From CAZHTS01 sp964535315 (GTDB lineage: Bacteria > Chloroflexota > Anaerolineae > Anaerolineales > Anaerolineaceae), in the NCBI GenBank assembly GCA_964535315.1, contig CAZHTS010000027.1, positions 1-56,239 of the forward strand: a DNA stretch of 56,239 nucleotides, read 5' to 3'. The notes under the pieces are model-generated. The model had not been told where the DNA came from. It was given only the letters and a program-made list of their open reading frames with translations, and ran no database searches. Below, piece by piece: positions 46,301 through 52,936 of this stretch (positions are counted from its first letter, which is position 1; every line of letters begins with the position of its first letter). The translations under genes were made by a program, and so were the position numbers.

Positions 46301-46870
46301 CTTATCGGTAAAGTGCAGCGCCGAAGTGATCGTTAACAGATATAACGAGAACTTGTCGCCCTTCTCCAGATAACGCAGCACCGAATAGATCGTCAGCACC
46401 CCCCACAAGACGATGAATACTTCGTTGCGCGTGTAGCGCCCGTAAAACAGCATATACGGTGAGACCAGGAACAGGAACCCGGCAATCAACGCCCCGGTCC
46501 GTCCCAGGTAGCGCCGGAAGGCAAACAACACCACCGCCACCGTGGCAATACTGAACAACGCTGCCGGCATGCGGGCGCTGAGATCGCTGTCGCCCAACAG
46601 GAAGAAAGAGAAAGCCAGCAGGTGGAACTGCAACGGTCCATGTGTTACCGGGTCATAACTGTACCCGCGACCCGAATACAGATCAAAGGCCGGCACCACA
46701 TGGTTAACTTCATCATGCGCCATCACACGGTGATCGATTCCATAGAAACGGCTGACTACCGTCAGGATCAAAATGACGATCACCAGCAGCATCTCAAGCG
46801 TCAGGCGTGGCGTTACCGTCGCCAGCGAACGGTCCAACCAGGAGGGGGTAGCTGTGTTTTCCGATTCCAT
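43385..46870 (-). CDS. Multi-span glycosyltransferase (TIGR03663/PMT-like) fused to an NHL-repeat propeller
   Basis: This 1161-aa protein combines a GT-C type membrane enzyme and a beta-propeller. Residues up to about 700 hold a dozen or so spans with YGIDHRVMAHDEVNHVVPAFDLYSGRGYSYDPVTHGPLQFH, the acidic DE motif of lipid-sugar-dependent transferases of the TIGR03663 type. The C-terminus holds about six NHL repeats, such as PRGVAVAADGSLYVADSRNHRIVHLN, PWGVAVAPDGSVYVTDTWNHRVQKF and PRGIAVDKDGRVYVADTGNKRIAIF, outside the membrane. I chose ATG 46870 because the 20 codons before it are AT-rich and unlike the rest; ATG 46930 is the alternative. Confidence 0.82.
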   Translation of the reverse strand: MESENTATPSWLDRSLATVTPRLTLEMLLVIVILILTVVSRFYGIDHRVMAHDEVNHVVPAFDLYSGRGYSYDPVTHGPLQFHLLAFSFFLLGDSDLSARMPAALFSIATVAVVLFAFRRYLGRTGALIAGFLFLVSPYMLFYGRYTRNEVFIVLWGVLTIYSVLRYLEKGDKFSLYLLTITSALHFTDKATAFIFTAQILIFLAFVFVDRMLRHRWPTDGARTLFLVYVFVALLLLFGALGGAVWSASQPVPVTPTPAPEGVQGPLPSPTSAEAAPALFSTFGTVEIVLLIVLAAAAVVGVMAIVTLIANLGVRMIRTDRAFDMIVVLFTLVMPQLSPIVVKLMRANPLDYSPEGMWRTGLVIGVLALAAIVIGIWWRGGLWIKQAVIFYAIFIVLYSTFFTNGRGVFMGLVGSLGYWMSQQGVERGSQPYYYYALIQIPIYEYLAALGALLALYLGIRHNRLAQAPNLAPAYEPLPIPEQPEEPNLQERVEADSVNGEMPVEQPYGNRLPVLILLLYWSLFSLVSFSVAGEKMPWLTTHIAMPMLLASGWALGYVVDTTPWKKLANPEGLGTILLLPVFFASAAGFMGSVLGATPPFAGNTLEQLQATSAFLISALGMAGSAAGLLYLLRSWTAGNILRLLTLTFFGVLAVLTARTAYKAAYINQDNATEFLVYAHAPYGPKEILAQVEEISRRTTRGLDIEVAYDNDSLYPYWWYMRHYPNHRWFTDKPTRDLRTAPIIVAGEGNYAKLEPIVRNEYIQYEYLRMVWPMQDYWDLTWERVSNAFSDPRMREALWDIWLNRDYKLYAEVTGKKDLTLEDWQPSNRFRLYIRKDVLAQMWNYGAAPAASSEVEADPYEKKMLALAPDRMVVPLDTSGMFQAPRGVAVAADGSLYVADSRNHRIVHLNAQGEVLHTWGTFGQTVESQPAPPGGQFNEPWGVAVAPDGSVYVTDTWNHRVQKFSAEGNFLTMWGRFGQAETPDAFWGPRGIAVDKDGRVYVADTGNKRIAIFNGNGEFVTQFGSVGMDPGQFDEPVGVAVSATGWVYVADTWNQRIQAFAPTEDALSFLPIKQWEVSAWIGQSLENKPFISVDAQSNVYIPDPEGLRILQFDSEGQFVRGWGLATEGFEGLGIVNGVAADPAGGVWVSDSENNRLLHFSLPQ

Positions 46871-46953
46871 AGGCTCTTGTTCTACAAATCTCTTGGGTAA
46901 GATCGTTGAGTGTGAATCAAATGCAACCATTCACCCCAACGCAAGCTGTACAG

Positions 46954-46962
46954 ATGATACCA
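46954..46962 (-). promoter_or_regulatory. Extended -10 upstream of the glycosyltransferase-NHL gene
   Basis: On the minus strand TGGTATCAT gives a TGN-extended -10 (TATCAT at 46954-46959). No good -35 is present. The predicted start near 46947 allows either ATG 46930 or ATG 46870. Confidence 0.4.
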
Positions 46963-47132
46963 TAACATCCGGGTTTTTGCCTTGCAGGCGCCCAATTTCG
47001 CCCATACAACTTGCACCGCTCCCCGCTTCCACAACGATTTCTGCGCAAAACACCCCCAAAAAGGCCAGTTGTGGTAGCATAACCCTGGATCCCCGTTGTC
47101 CCACACATCCCATCCCTGGAGCCATTCCATTT

Positions 47133-47747
47133 ATGAACACCCTCCGTTCGCATGACGAATACAGCGCCCAGGAGCTTAAGGGCATCACCCAGAAGGACGA
47201 CCACCTGCAGGCGGTCATCTTTAACGATTGTACCTTTTTGCGCTGCGCCTTCAACGAAACTTTCTTCCAGTCCTGCCAGTTCAGCCACTGCACCTTTAAA
47301 GATTGCGACCTGAGCCTGGTCAAACTCAAAGATAGTTCCTTCACCAACACCCGCTTTGAACATTGCCGCCTGATCGGCGTCAACTGGACCGACACCACCT
47401 GGAGCCGCAATCGCTTCGTCCATCATGCCGACTTTGTCGATTGTATCCTCAACCTTTCCACCTTCTCCGGCCTGGACATGAAAAAGACCACCCTCACCCG
47501 CTGCGTTGCCCGCGAAGTGGATTTCACCGACGCCAACCTCAGCCAGTCGCTGTGTACCCACAGCGATTTCTCCGCCAGCCGTTTCATCCACACCAACCTG
47601 ACCGAAGCCGATTTCAGCGGCGCCAGCAATTACACCATCCCCGCCAGCCTCAATACCCTCAAAAAGACAAAGTTCTCGCTGCCCGAAGCCATGTCGCTGC
47701 TCTACAGCCTGGATATCATCCTGGTCGACGCCGATGCAGAACGGTAA
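47133..47747 (+). CDS. Pentapeptide-repeat protein
   Basis: This 204-aa protein starts at ATG 47133 (MNTLRSHDEYSAQEL). From about residue 30 to 180 it is built of five-residue repeats with Phe or Leu at the centre, e.g. VIFNDCTFLRCAFNETFFQS, CTFKDCDLSLVKLKDSSF and VDFTDANLSQSLCTHSDFSA. This forms a right-handed quadrilateral beta helix. The Cys-rich repeats and size recall Qnr/YjcF-like proteins, some of which mimic DNA and protect gyrase; that role here is only a possibility. The C-terminal helix (SLPEAMSLLYSLDIILV) resembles Qnr dimer caps. Confidence 0.88.
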   Translation: MNTLRSHDEYSAQELKGITQKDDHLQAVIFNDCTFLRCAFNETFFQSCQFSHCTFKDCDLSLVKLKDSSFTNTRFEHCRLIGVNWTDTTWSRNRFVHHADFVDCILNLSTFSGLDMKKTTLTRCVAREVDFTDANLSQSLCTHSDFSASRFIHTNLTEADFSGASNYTIPASLNTLKKTKFSLPEAMSLLYSLDIILVDADAER

Positions 47748-47774
47748 TCGCGTTTCATAGCGGACAGGAACACG

Positions 47775-48671
47775 ATGGACACACAGCCCCCTCCCCCAGA
47801 CGCCAGAATCAGCCAGTATCTACGCCAGGTTGCCAGTCAACCCAAAATGCAGCCAATGCTCATCACCCCCAGACGGCGCCGGCTGTCCGGGATGTTGGCC
47901 GGCGCCGTCGCCGGCACGCTGCTCTCTGTGAGCATCCTGCTGGTAAACCCCATCGCCCTGGCCAGGCTTCCCCTCTATCTTGCCCCAGACGACTTGCTGG
48001 AAATCGGCATTGGCCTCTTAAGCGGCGCACTGGCCGGGCTCATCACCAACTGGGGCAGCGAGCTGCAACGCGGCGTTGGGCTCGGCGCGTTGACCGCGGC
48101 AGTCATCTGGACGCTGTTATCCGCCCTGTATAATGGCATCCGGGGGCTGCCCAACGCAACCGCCGAAGTCGACCTGCTCTGCCAGGGCACCGGTTTACTG
48201 CTCATCACCATGCTGCTCCTGCCCGTGGCCCTGCTGCTGCGCTGGGCCACCGAGATTTACAACGAACAACGCCGCCTGCCGTTCTATCACTGGCAACGCA
48301 TCCGCCTGCTGCTGGCCCTGGAAGGCATCGCCATCCTGGCCGGCACCATGACCCTCTACCCCACTCCGGTGCGCAATGCGCTGGCCCACATGCACGAATA
48401 CCTGAGCGAGGGTCTGGCGGTCCAGACTGAGGCAGACCTGCCCGGCCCACTCAGCGGCGAAGACATGCACCACTTCCGCCAGTATGCCACCCCACAGTAC
48501 ACGCTCGCCTGGGAGGATACCCAGCGCATGGTTTATATGGTGGGTACGCCACCCATTCCCATTGTCGTCCGTTTTGATAACGGCTATCGCCTGGTATGTG
48601 TGTTTAAGGAAGACTACCCGACCTGTAAGGAATATCTGCCCGAACCGCTGCTGCCCGCCCAAACGGAATAA
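47775..48671 (+). CDS. Membrane protein of unknown function
   Basis: This 298-aa protein has a soluble N-terminal stretch of about 38 residues, spans near 39-60, 72-93, 98-118, 136-160 and 178-195, then a soluble C-terminal domain of about 100 residues (YLSEGLAVQTEADLPGPLSGEDMHHF...). I recognise no family. It starts 27 nt after the pentapeptide gene with a weak AGGA site and is followed 27 nt later by the MFS gene, so the three may form one transcript. Confidence 0.68.
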   Translation: MDTQPPPPDARISQYLRQVASQPKMQPMLITPRRRRLSGMLAGAVAGTLLSVSILLVNPIALARLPLYLAPDDLLEIGIGLLSGALAGLITNWGSELQRGVGLGALTAAVIWTLLSALYNGIRGLPNATAEVDLLCQGTGLLLITMLLLPVALLLRWATEIYNEQRRLPFYHWQRIRLLLALEGIAILAGTMTLYPTPVRNALAHMHEYLSEGLAVQTEADLPGPLSGEDMHHFRQYATPQYTLAWEDTQRMVYMVGTPPIPIVVRFDNGYRLVCVFKEDYPTCKEYLPEPLLPAQTE

Positions 48672-48698
48672 TCGCTCAACTGCCCATAGGAGCTCGCC

Positions 48699-49913
48699 AT
48701 GTCCAGAACCGCCCGCTACGCCATGTTCGCCTTGCTCTATTTTGCCCAGGGGGCCGTGATGAGTTATTTCACCGCCCTCAACGCCCTGTATTTGTTGTCC
48801 TTCGGCGTGTCTATGCGCCAGATTGGGATACTGGCCGGCCTGAGCCTGGCGCCTTTCGTCATCAAAATCTTCCTGGGCATGCTCAGTGACCGGGTCAATC
48901 TGCTGGGCTGGGGGCACCGCAAACCCTATATTGTGATTGGCCTGTTGATCCAGGCCGCCATCCTGGCCCTCGTTCCGGCCATCGATCCCGGCCGCCAGTT
49001 CTGGCTCTACGCCCTGGCCGCCTTATCGATGATGATGGGCATGGCCCTCTACGATACCTGTACCGATGGGTTGGCCCTGGACACCACCCCCGCCGAAGAA
49101 GAAGGCACCATTCAGGGCATCATGGTCGGCGGGCGCGCCCTCGGCGTGGTGATCATTTCAGGCATCATCGGCCTGGTGGCGCAAAACGGTTCGTGGGCCA
49201 TGGTCTTCTGGCTGCTGGCCGTCCTCACGCTGCTGCCCATCTTCTTTGTCTTACAGGTGCACGAGACCCAACGCCCGGCCGGGCAAAAATTTGAATGGCG
49301 CGCCTTCGGCGCCTTCACCTATGCCCCCATCATTACCCTGGGGCTGCTTGGAGCGCTGTACTCATTGGTCATCAACGCAGCCAGTCAGATCCTCAACCCC
49401 TTCTTACAGGCCGAATACCATATCGACCTGCCCACCGCCGGCCTGTTCACCACCGTGTGGGGCGTTGGCGTGGTACTGGGCGGGTTGAGCGGCGGGCGCC
49501 TGACCGACCGCATCGGACAAAAGCGTTCGGTGCAGCTGGCCGCCCTGGTCGCCATGTTCTCCATCGCTGCCCTGGCGCTCATTTCCGGCCCGCTGCTCGC
49601 CTGGCCGCTGGTGGCCCTCTTTGGTCTGGCCTTTGGTTATTACGAAACCGTTTACTTCGCCATCTCCATGCAGTCCACCGATCCGCGCATCGCCGCCTCT
49701 ATGTTTTCCATTCTGATGGCCATCGCCAATGTAGGCACAGGCATCGGGCTGGCGCTCAGCGGCGCGCTGGTCGATACCATCTCTTATCGCCCCACCTTTG
49801 CGCTCATCGCCGCTCTCAACCTGCTGGCGTTGCCGCTGCTACCGGTCATCTTCAAACAAGGCGAACGCGTTGCCGCCCCTGAGCTGAACGAAACCTCCGG
49901 CACCACAGCATAA
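48699..49913 (+). CDS. Major facilitator superfamily transporter
   Basis: This 404-aa protein has twelve spans. The MFS loop 2-3 motif is modified, LGMLSDRVNLLGWGHRKPYI near residues 50-70, and repeated in the second half as LSGGRLTDRIGQKRSVQ near 260-277. The first-half motif with an insertion before GHRKPYI resembles the AmpG or folate-biopterin transporter groups rather than drug-export families. Substrate unknown. ATAGGAG lies 7 nt before ATG. Confidence 0.87.
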   Translation: MSRTARYAMFALLYFAQGAVMSYFTALNALYLLSFGVSMRQIGILAGLSLAPFVIKIFLGMLSDRVNLLGWGHRKPYIVIGLLIQAAILALVPAIDPGRQFWLYALAALSMMMGMALYDTCTDGLALDTTPAEEEGTIQGIMVGGRALGVVIISGIIGLVAQNGSWAMVFWLLAVLTLLPIFFVLQVHETQRPAGQKFEWRAFGAFTYAPIITLGLLGALYSLVINAASQILNPFLQAEYHIDLPTAGLFTTVWGVGVVLGGLSGGRLTDRIGQKRSVQLAALVAMFSIAALALISGPLLAWPLVALFGLAFGYYETVYFAISMQSTDPRIAASMFSILMAIANVGTGIGLALSGALVDTISYRPTFALIAALNLLALPLLPVIFKQGERVAAPELNETSGTTA

Positions 49914-49967
49914 ATCCAAACCGGGCGTATCTACCAGACCCATCGTTCGCACAACCCAATGATAAAA

Positions 49968-49996
49968 TTGCCTCTCCGAGGAAAATCTTTTAGAAT
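49968..49996 (+). promoter_or_regulatory. Promoter of the HAD-HD fusion gene
   Basis: TTGCCT at 49968-49973, a 17-nt spacer and TAGAAT at 49991-49996. Transcription should begin near 50003, leaving 37 nt to ATG 50040. The -10 overlaps a GAATC (GANTC) site. Confidence 0.65.
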
Positions 49997-50039
49997 CGAA
50001 CATCCTATTTCGTAGATGAATCGGCAGGGAAATAAAAGC

Positions 50040-51113
50040 ATGCAATCCATACAAAATCCACTTAATTCACCACAAAATGAACAGCTGACCACCCTGGTGT
50101 TCGATTGGGGCGACACGTTGATGGTCAATTACCCACAATACGACGGCCCCATGCTGTACTGGCCAAAGGTCGACGCCATTCCCGGCAGCCTGGAAGCGCT
50201 GCAAAGTCTGCACGGGCGCTATCGTATTGTGGTGGCAACGAACGCCGAAGCTTCCACCGCCGAGCAAATTCGCGCCGCCTTCGAGCGTGTGGGGTTAGAC
50301 GGCTACATCGACGACATCTACACCATGCACGAGCTAAAAGCGCGCAAACCCGAAGGGCGCTTCTACGAAGCGCTCGAACGCCTGACGGGCGCGTGCCATC
50401 GTCAGGTGGTCATGATCGGCGACCATTATTACGCCGATGTGCTTGGAGCACGCCAGATGCACTGGCCGGCGATCTGGTATAACCCCCACCGCATCGCCTG
50501 TCCCGGCGGGCTGCCGGTGCACAATACCGAAATCGTCCACCTCGCCCAATTGCCGGATGCATTACACCGCCTCAAAATCCCCGACTGGCCAACCTGCCAG
50601 CACTGGGTGATCGACCAGAGCACCGCTCCCGGCCTGTGGGGCCACGTCCAGGCCGTAGCCAGTGTGGCTTATCTGCTGGCCGTCTGGCTGCGCTCCACCG
50701 GCGAAGAGGTCGACCCGATCCTCGCCCACCGCGGCGGCCTGCTGCACGACCTGGCCAAACTGACCGCCCGGCGCAGTGAATACGACCACGGCGAGGCCGC
50801 CGCCCGCTGGCTGCTGCTCAACGATCAACCCGAACTGGCCGAAATCGCCCGCCGCCACATGCTCTTCAACCTGCTGGACGAAAAACGCCAGCCGTACACC
50901 TGGGAACAAAAACTGGTCTACCTGGCCGACAAACTGGTCGAGGGCGCCGCCATCGCCGGCCTGGAAGAGCGCATCGCCGCCCTGCGCCAACGCTATCAAA
51001 TCGCCGACGCCCCGCTCGAGCAATGCCTGCCGCGCCTCAACGCCTTACAGGATGAATTGTGCCAGCGGCTGGGCATCACCCCCGAGGAAATGCTGCAGCG
51101 GCTCAACGGCTAA
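50040..51113 (+). CDS. HAD hydrolase fused to an HD-domain phosphohydrolase
   Basis: This 357-aa protein uses ATG 50040, behind AGGGA; ATG 50016 has no ribosome binding site. Residues 18-175 are a HAD domain: VFDWGDTL with Asp22 and Asp25, VVATNAE near 65, Lys in ARKPEGRF near 103 and MIGDHYYADV near 126. Residues 195-340 are an HD domain: H202, LLHDLAKL with H236-D237, and YDHGEAAA near 250, resembling the YqeK/RelA-type HD family. Each half could hydrolyse a phosphate on a nucleotide-like compound. I do not know of a characterised protein with this order. Confidence 0.8.
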   Translation: MQSIQNPLNSPQNEQLTTLVFDWGDTLMVNYPQYDGPMLYWPKVDAIPGSLEALQSLHGRYRIVVATNAEASTAEQIRAAFERVGLDGYIDDIYTMHELKARKPEGRFYEALERLTGACHRQVVMIGDHYYADVLGARQMHWPAIWYNPHRIACPGGLPVHNTEIVHLAQLPDALHRLKIPDWPTCQHWVIDQSTAPGLWGHVQAVASVAYLLAVWLRSTGEEVDPILAHRGGLLHDLAKLTARRSEYDHGEAAARWLLLNDQPELAEIARRHMLFNLLDEKRQPYTWEQKLVYLADKLVEGAAIAGLEERIAALRQRYQIADAPLEQCLPRLNALQDELCQRLGITPEEMLQRLNG

Positions 51114-51136
51114 AAACGCGCCTGTCGGGCATAACA

Positions 51137-52282
51137 TCACCGGCGCAGCAGCCGCCCCAGCACAGGCACCTTCACCGTGATCGCTTCGTGCGGGCAAAGT
51201 TCCTGGCAGCAATAACAGCGGATACAATCATCGTAATGGTACACCGGCGGAGACTTCCTGTCGTCCTGCCAGCGCAGCGCCTTGGGTTGGGCCGGGCACA
51301 CCTGCTCGCAGCGTCCACAGCGCGTACACCGTTCCGTCAGAATCACCGGGCGCGGCGAAAAATGATTGCGCAGAAAACTGTTCGTCAGCCAGCCAATATT
51401 GGTGCTGGTGCTGGCCCGCGAGCGGTTGACCTCAAAATCCGGCGCCTCAAAACGGGCGAGCGGCTCACCCAGGATGGTGACGTCCTGGCTGGAACCCAGG
51501 CCCCAGGCATTCCCATAGGTAAGCGGTTCGACCAGGCCCTCATCCAGATGGACCATGCGGCACACTGTAGCGTCCAGCGCCACCGGATCGAGCGAGAAGA
51601 GCAGGACGTGCATCGGGCGCGGCGTACCGTTGCGCGGCCCGTTGCCCTCCATGCCAATGATCCCGTCCATGATATACAGGCGCGGCTTGAGAAAAGCGGT
51701 CAGGTCAACCAGCATCTGTGCAAACAGATCGGCGGTCGGCAGCCGTGAGTGAAACTCGGCCTTGAGCACCCCGGGGATACAGCCAAACTGGTTCTTGATG
51801 GCGCCTGTGACGCGCGTCAGAGCGTGGCTTTTCAATTTGCACAGGCTGATCAACCCATCGCTTTCCAACACATCGCGAGCGATGGTAAACTGCTTGATCA
51901 AATGTCCTTCAGGGAACGAACGGGTAACCGGCGTTTCAAAATCGGCCAACGGTACCCCCAGTTCGTCGGCCACCGCCAGCAGCCCGGCCTGGCGGGCGGC
52001 GGCACGCGGGCTGCCAAAACCGGGCGAATCGCCAAAAGCGACCTGCGCCCCACTCGCCTGAAACTGTTCCAGCACCGCCTGAAACACCAGCGGATGCGGG
52101 CCAATACACCGCTCGGGTTTGTCGCCCACCAGCATGTTGGCCTTGACCAGAATCTTTTCTTGCGGGCGGGCAAACTGCTCCACCCCACCCAACAGCCCCA
52201 GCCCGGTCTTGACCGCCTGGCGAACCTCATCCAATTGATAGCGCTCGCAATACACCAGCGCAACCGTCGACAAATTTTGCAT
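51137..52282 (-). CDS. DUF362 protein with two [4Fe-4S] ferredoxin motifs
   Basis: This 381-aa protein has an N-terminal DUF362 region (KILVKANMLVGDKPERCIGPHPLVFQAV, GDSPGFGS, LISLCKLKSHALTRVTGAIKNQFGCIPG, MDGIIGMEGNGPRNG) and a C-terminal pair of CxxCxxCxxxCP motifs, CTRCGRCEQVCP and CIRCYCCQELCP. DUF362 proteins of this type are iron-sulfur proteins of unknown activity. It starts 1 nt after the TetR stop, so both are made from one regulated transcript. Confidence 0.9.
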   Translation of the reverse strand: MQNLSTVALVYCERYQLDEVRQAVKTGLGLLGGVEQFARPQEKILVKANMLVGDKPERCIGPHPLVFQAVLEQFQASGAQVAFGDSPGFGSPRAAARQAGLLAVADELGVPLADFETPVTRSFPEGHLIKQFTIARDVLESDGLISLCKLKSHALTRVTGAIKNQFGCIPGVLKAEFHSRLPTADLFAQMLVDLTAFLKPRLYIMDGIIGMEGNGPRNGTPRPMHVLLFSLDPVALDATVCRMVHLDEGLVEPLTYGNAWGLGSSQDVTILGEPLARFEAPDFEVNRSRASTSTNIGWLTNSFLRNHFSPRPVILTERCTRCGRCEQVCPAQPKALRWQDDRKSPPVYHYDDCIRCYCCQELCPHEAITVKVPVLGRLLRR

Positions 52283-52283
52283 T

Positions 52284-52868
52284 TTATACCTCTTGCTCCG
52301 CTTTACCGGTACAGATAGCTGCCCAACACATCTCAGCCGTACGATCGATTAAGTCGTCGTCCACCCGCAATTCTCCTTTGATGTGCCGGCGGGCCAGCGA
52401 GGTAGCCACATCCAGGGTAAACGCCTCGAGCACCGGCAAAGGCATGCTCTTCACCCAACCCTGGCGCATGGCCGCCGCAAAAGGCTGGACGATGGATGCC
52501 ATGCTCTGGTTGACAAAATCCAGGCTGGCCTGGTCGAAATAGGGAGAATAGTGAAACTGCTGGGCAAAAGCCACCCGATCCGGATACTGAATGTAATACA
52601 GGATGATATTGCGCCACATCCGGTAAAAACGCACCCGCAAAGGCATCTGCGCCGTGACGCCATCCAGGACTCTCTGTACAAATTCTTGCTTGATCTGGAC
52701 GAACAACGCACGCATCAAATCGTCTTTACTGGCGAAATAGTTATAGATCGTCCCCGCGCCGCTGTTGGCCGCGGCCGCGATCATCGCCATGGATGTGCCA
52801 TGAAAGCCATGTTGCGAAACCAGCCCCAGAGCCGCCGTCAGGATATCCTCGCGCTTTTGAGAATTCAT
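52284..52868 (-). CDS. TetR/AcrR-family transcriptional regulator
   Basis: This 194-aa regulator has the usual N-terminal HTH: REDILTAALGLVSQHGFHGTSMAMIAAAANSGAGTIYNYFASKDDLMRALF at residues 6-56, followed by an all-helical ligand-binding domain. A perfect 20-bp palindrome centred 22 nt upstream of its start overlaps the predicted transcription start, so it most likely represses its own promoter and the DUF362 gene behind it. The ligand is unknown. Confidence 0.93.
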   Translation of the reverse strand: MNSQKREDILTAALGLVSQHGFHGTSMAMIAAAANSGAGTIYNYFASKDDLMRALFVQIKQEFVQRVLDGVTAQMPLRVRFYRMWRNIILYYIQYPDRVAFAQQFHYSPYFDQASLDFVNQSMASIVQPFAAAMRQGWVKSMPLPVLEAFTLDVATSLARRHIKGELRVDDDLIDRTAEMCWAAICTGKAEQEV

Positions 52869-52879
52869 ACGACCTCACT

Positions 52880-52899
52880 TGGAATGAACGTTCATTCCA
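52880..52899. promoter_or_regulatory. TetR-type operator, perfect 20-bp palindrome
   Basis: TGGAATGAACGTTCATTCCA is a perfect palindrome lying between the -10 and the start codon of the tetR gene, over the predicted transcription start near 52894. The core GAATGAACGTTCATTC resembles operators of AcrR/FadR-type TetR proteins. Confidence 0.9.
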
Positions 52900-52900
52900 G

Positions 52901-52930
52901 ATTCTACCCTCGCCCCCGGCTTCCTGTCAA
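52901..52930 (-). promoter_or_regulatory. Promoter of the tetR-DUF362 operon
   Basis: On the minus strand this reads TTGACA, 18 nt, TAGAAT, with the -35 at 52925-52930 and the -10 at 52901-52906. The operator follows immediately, so repressor binding would block the polymerase start site. Confidence 0.85.
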
Positions 52931-52936
52931 TCCTTT

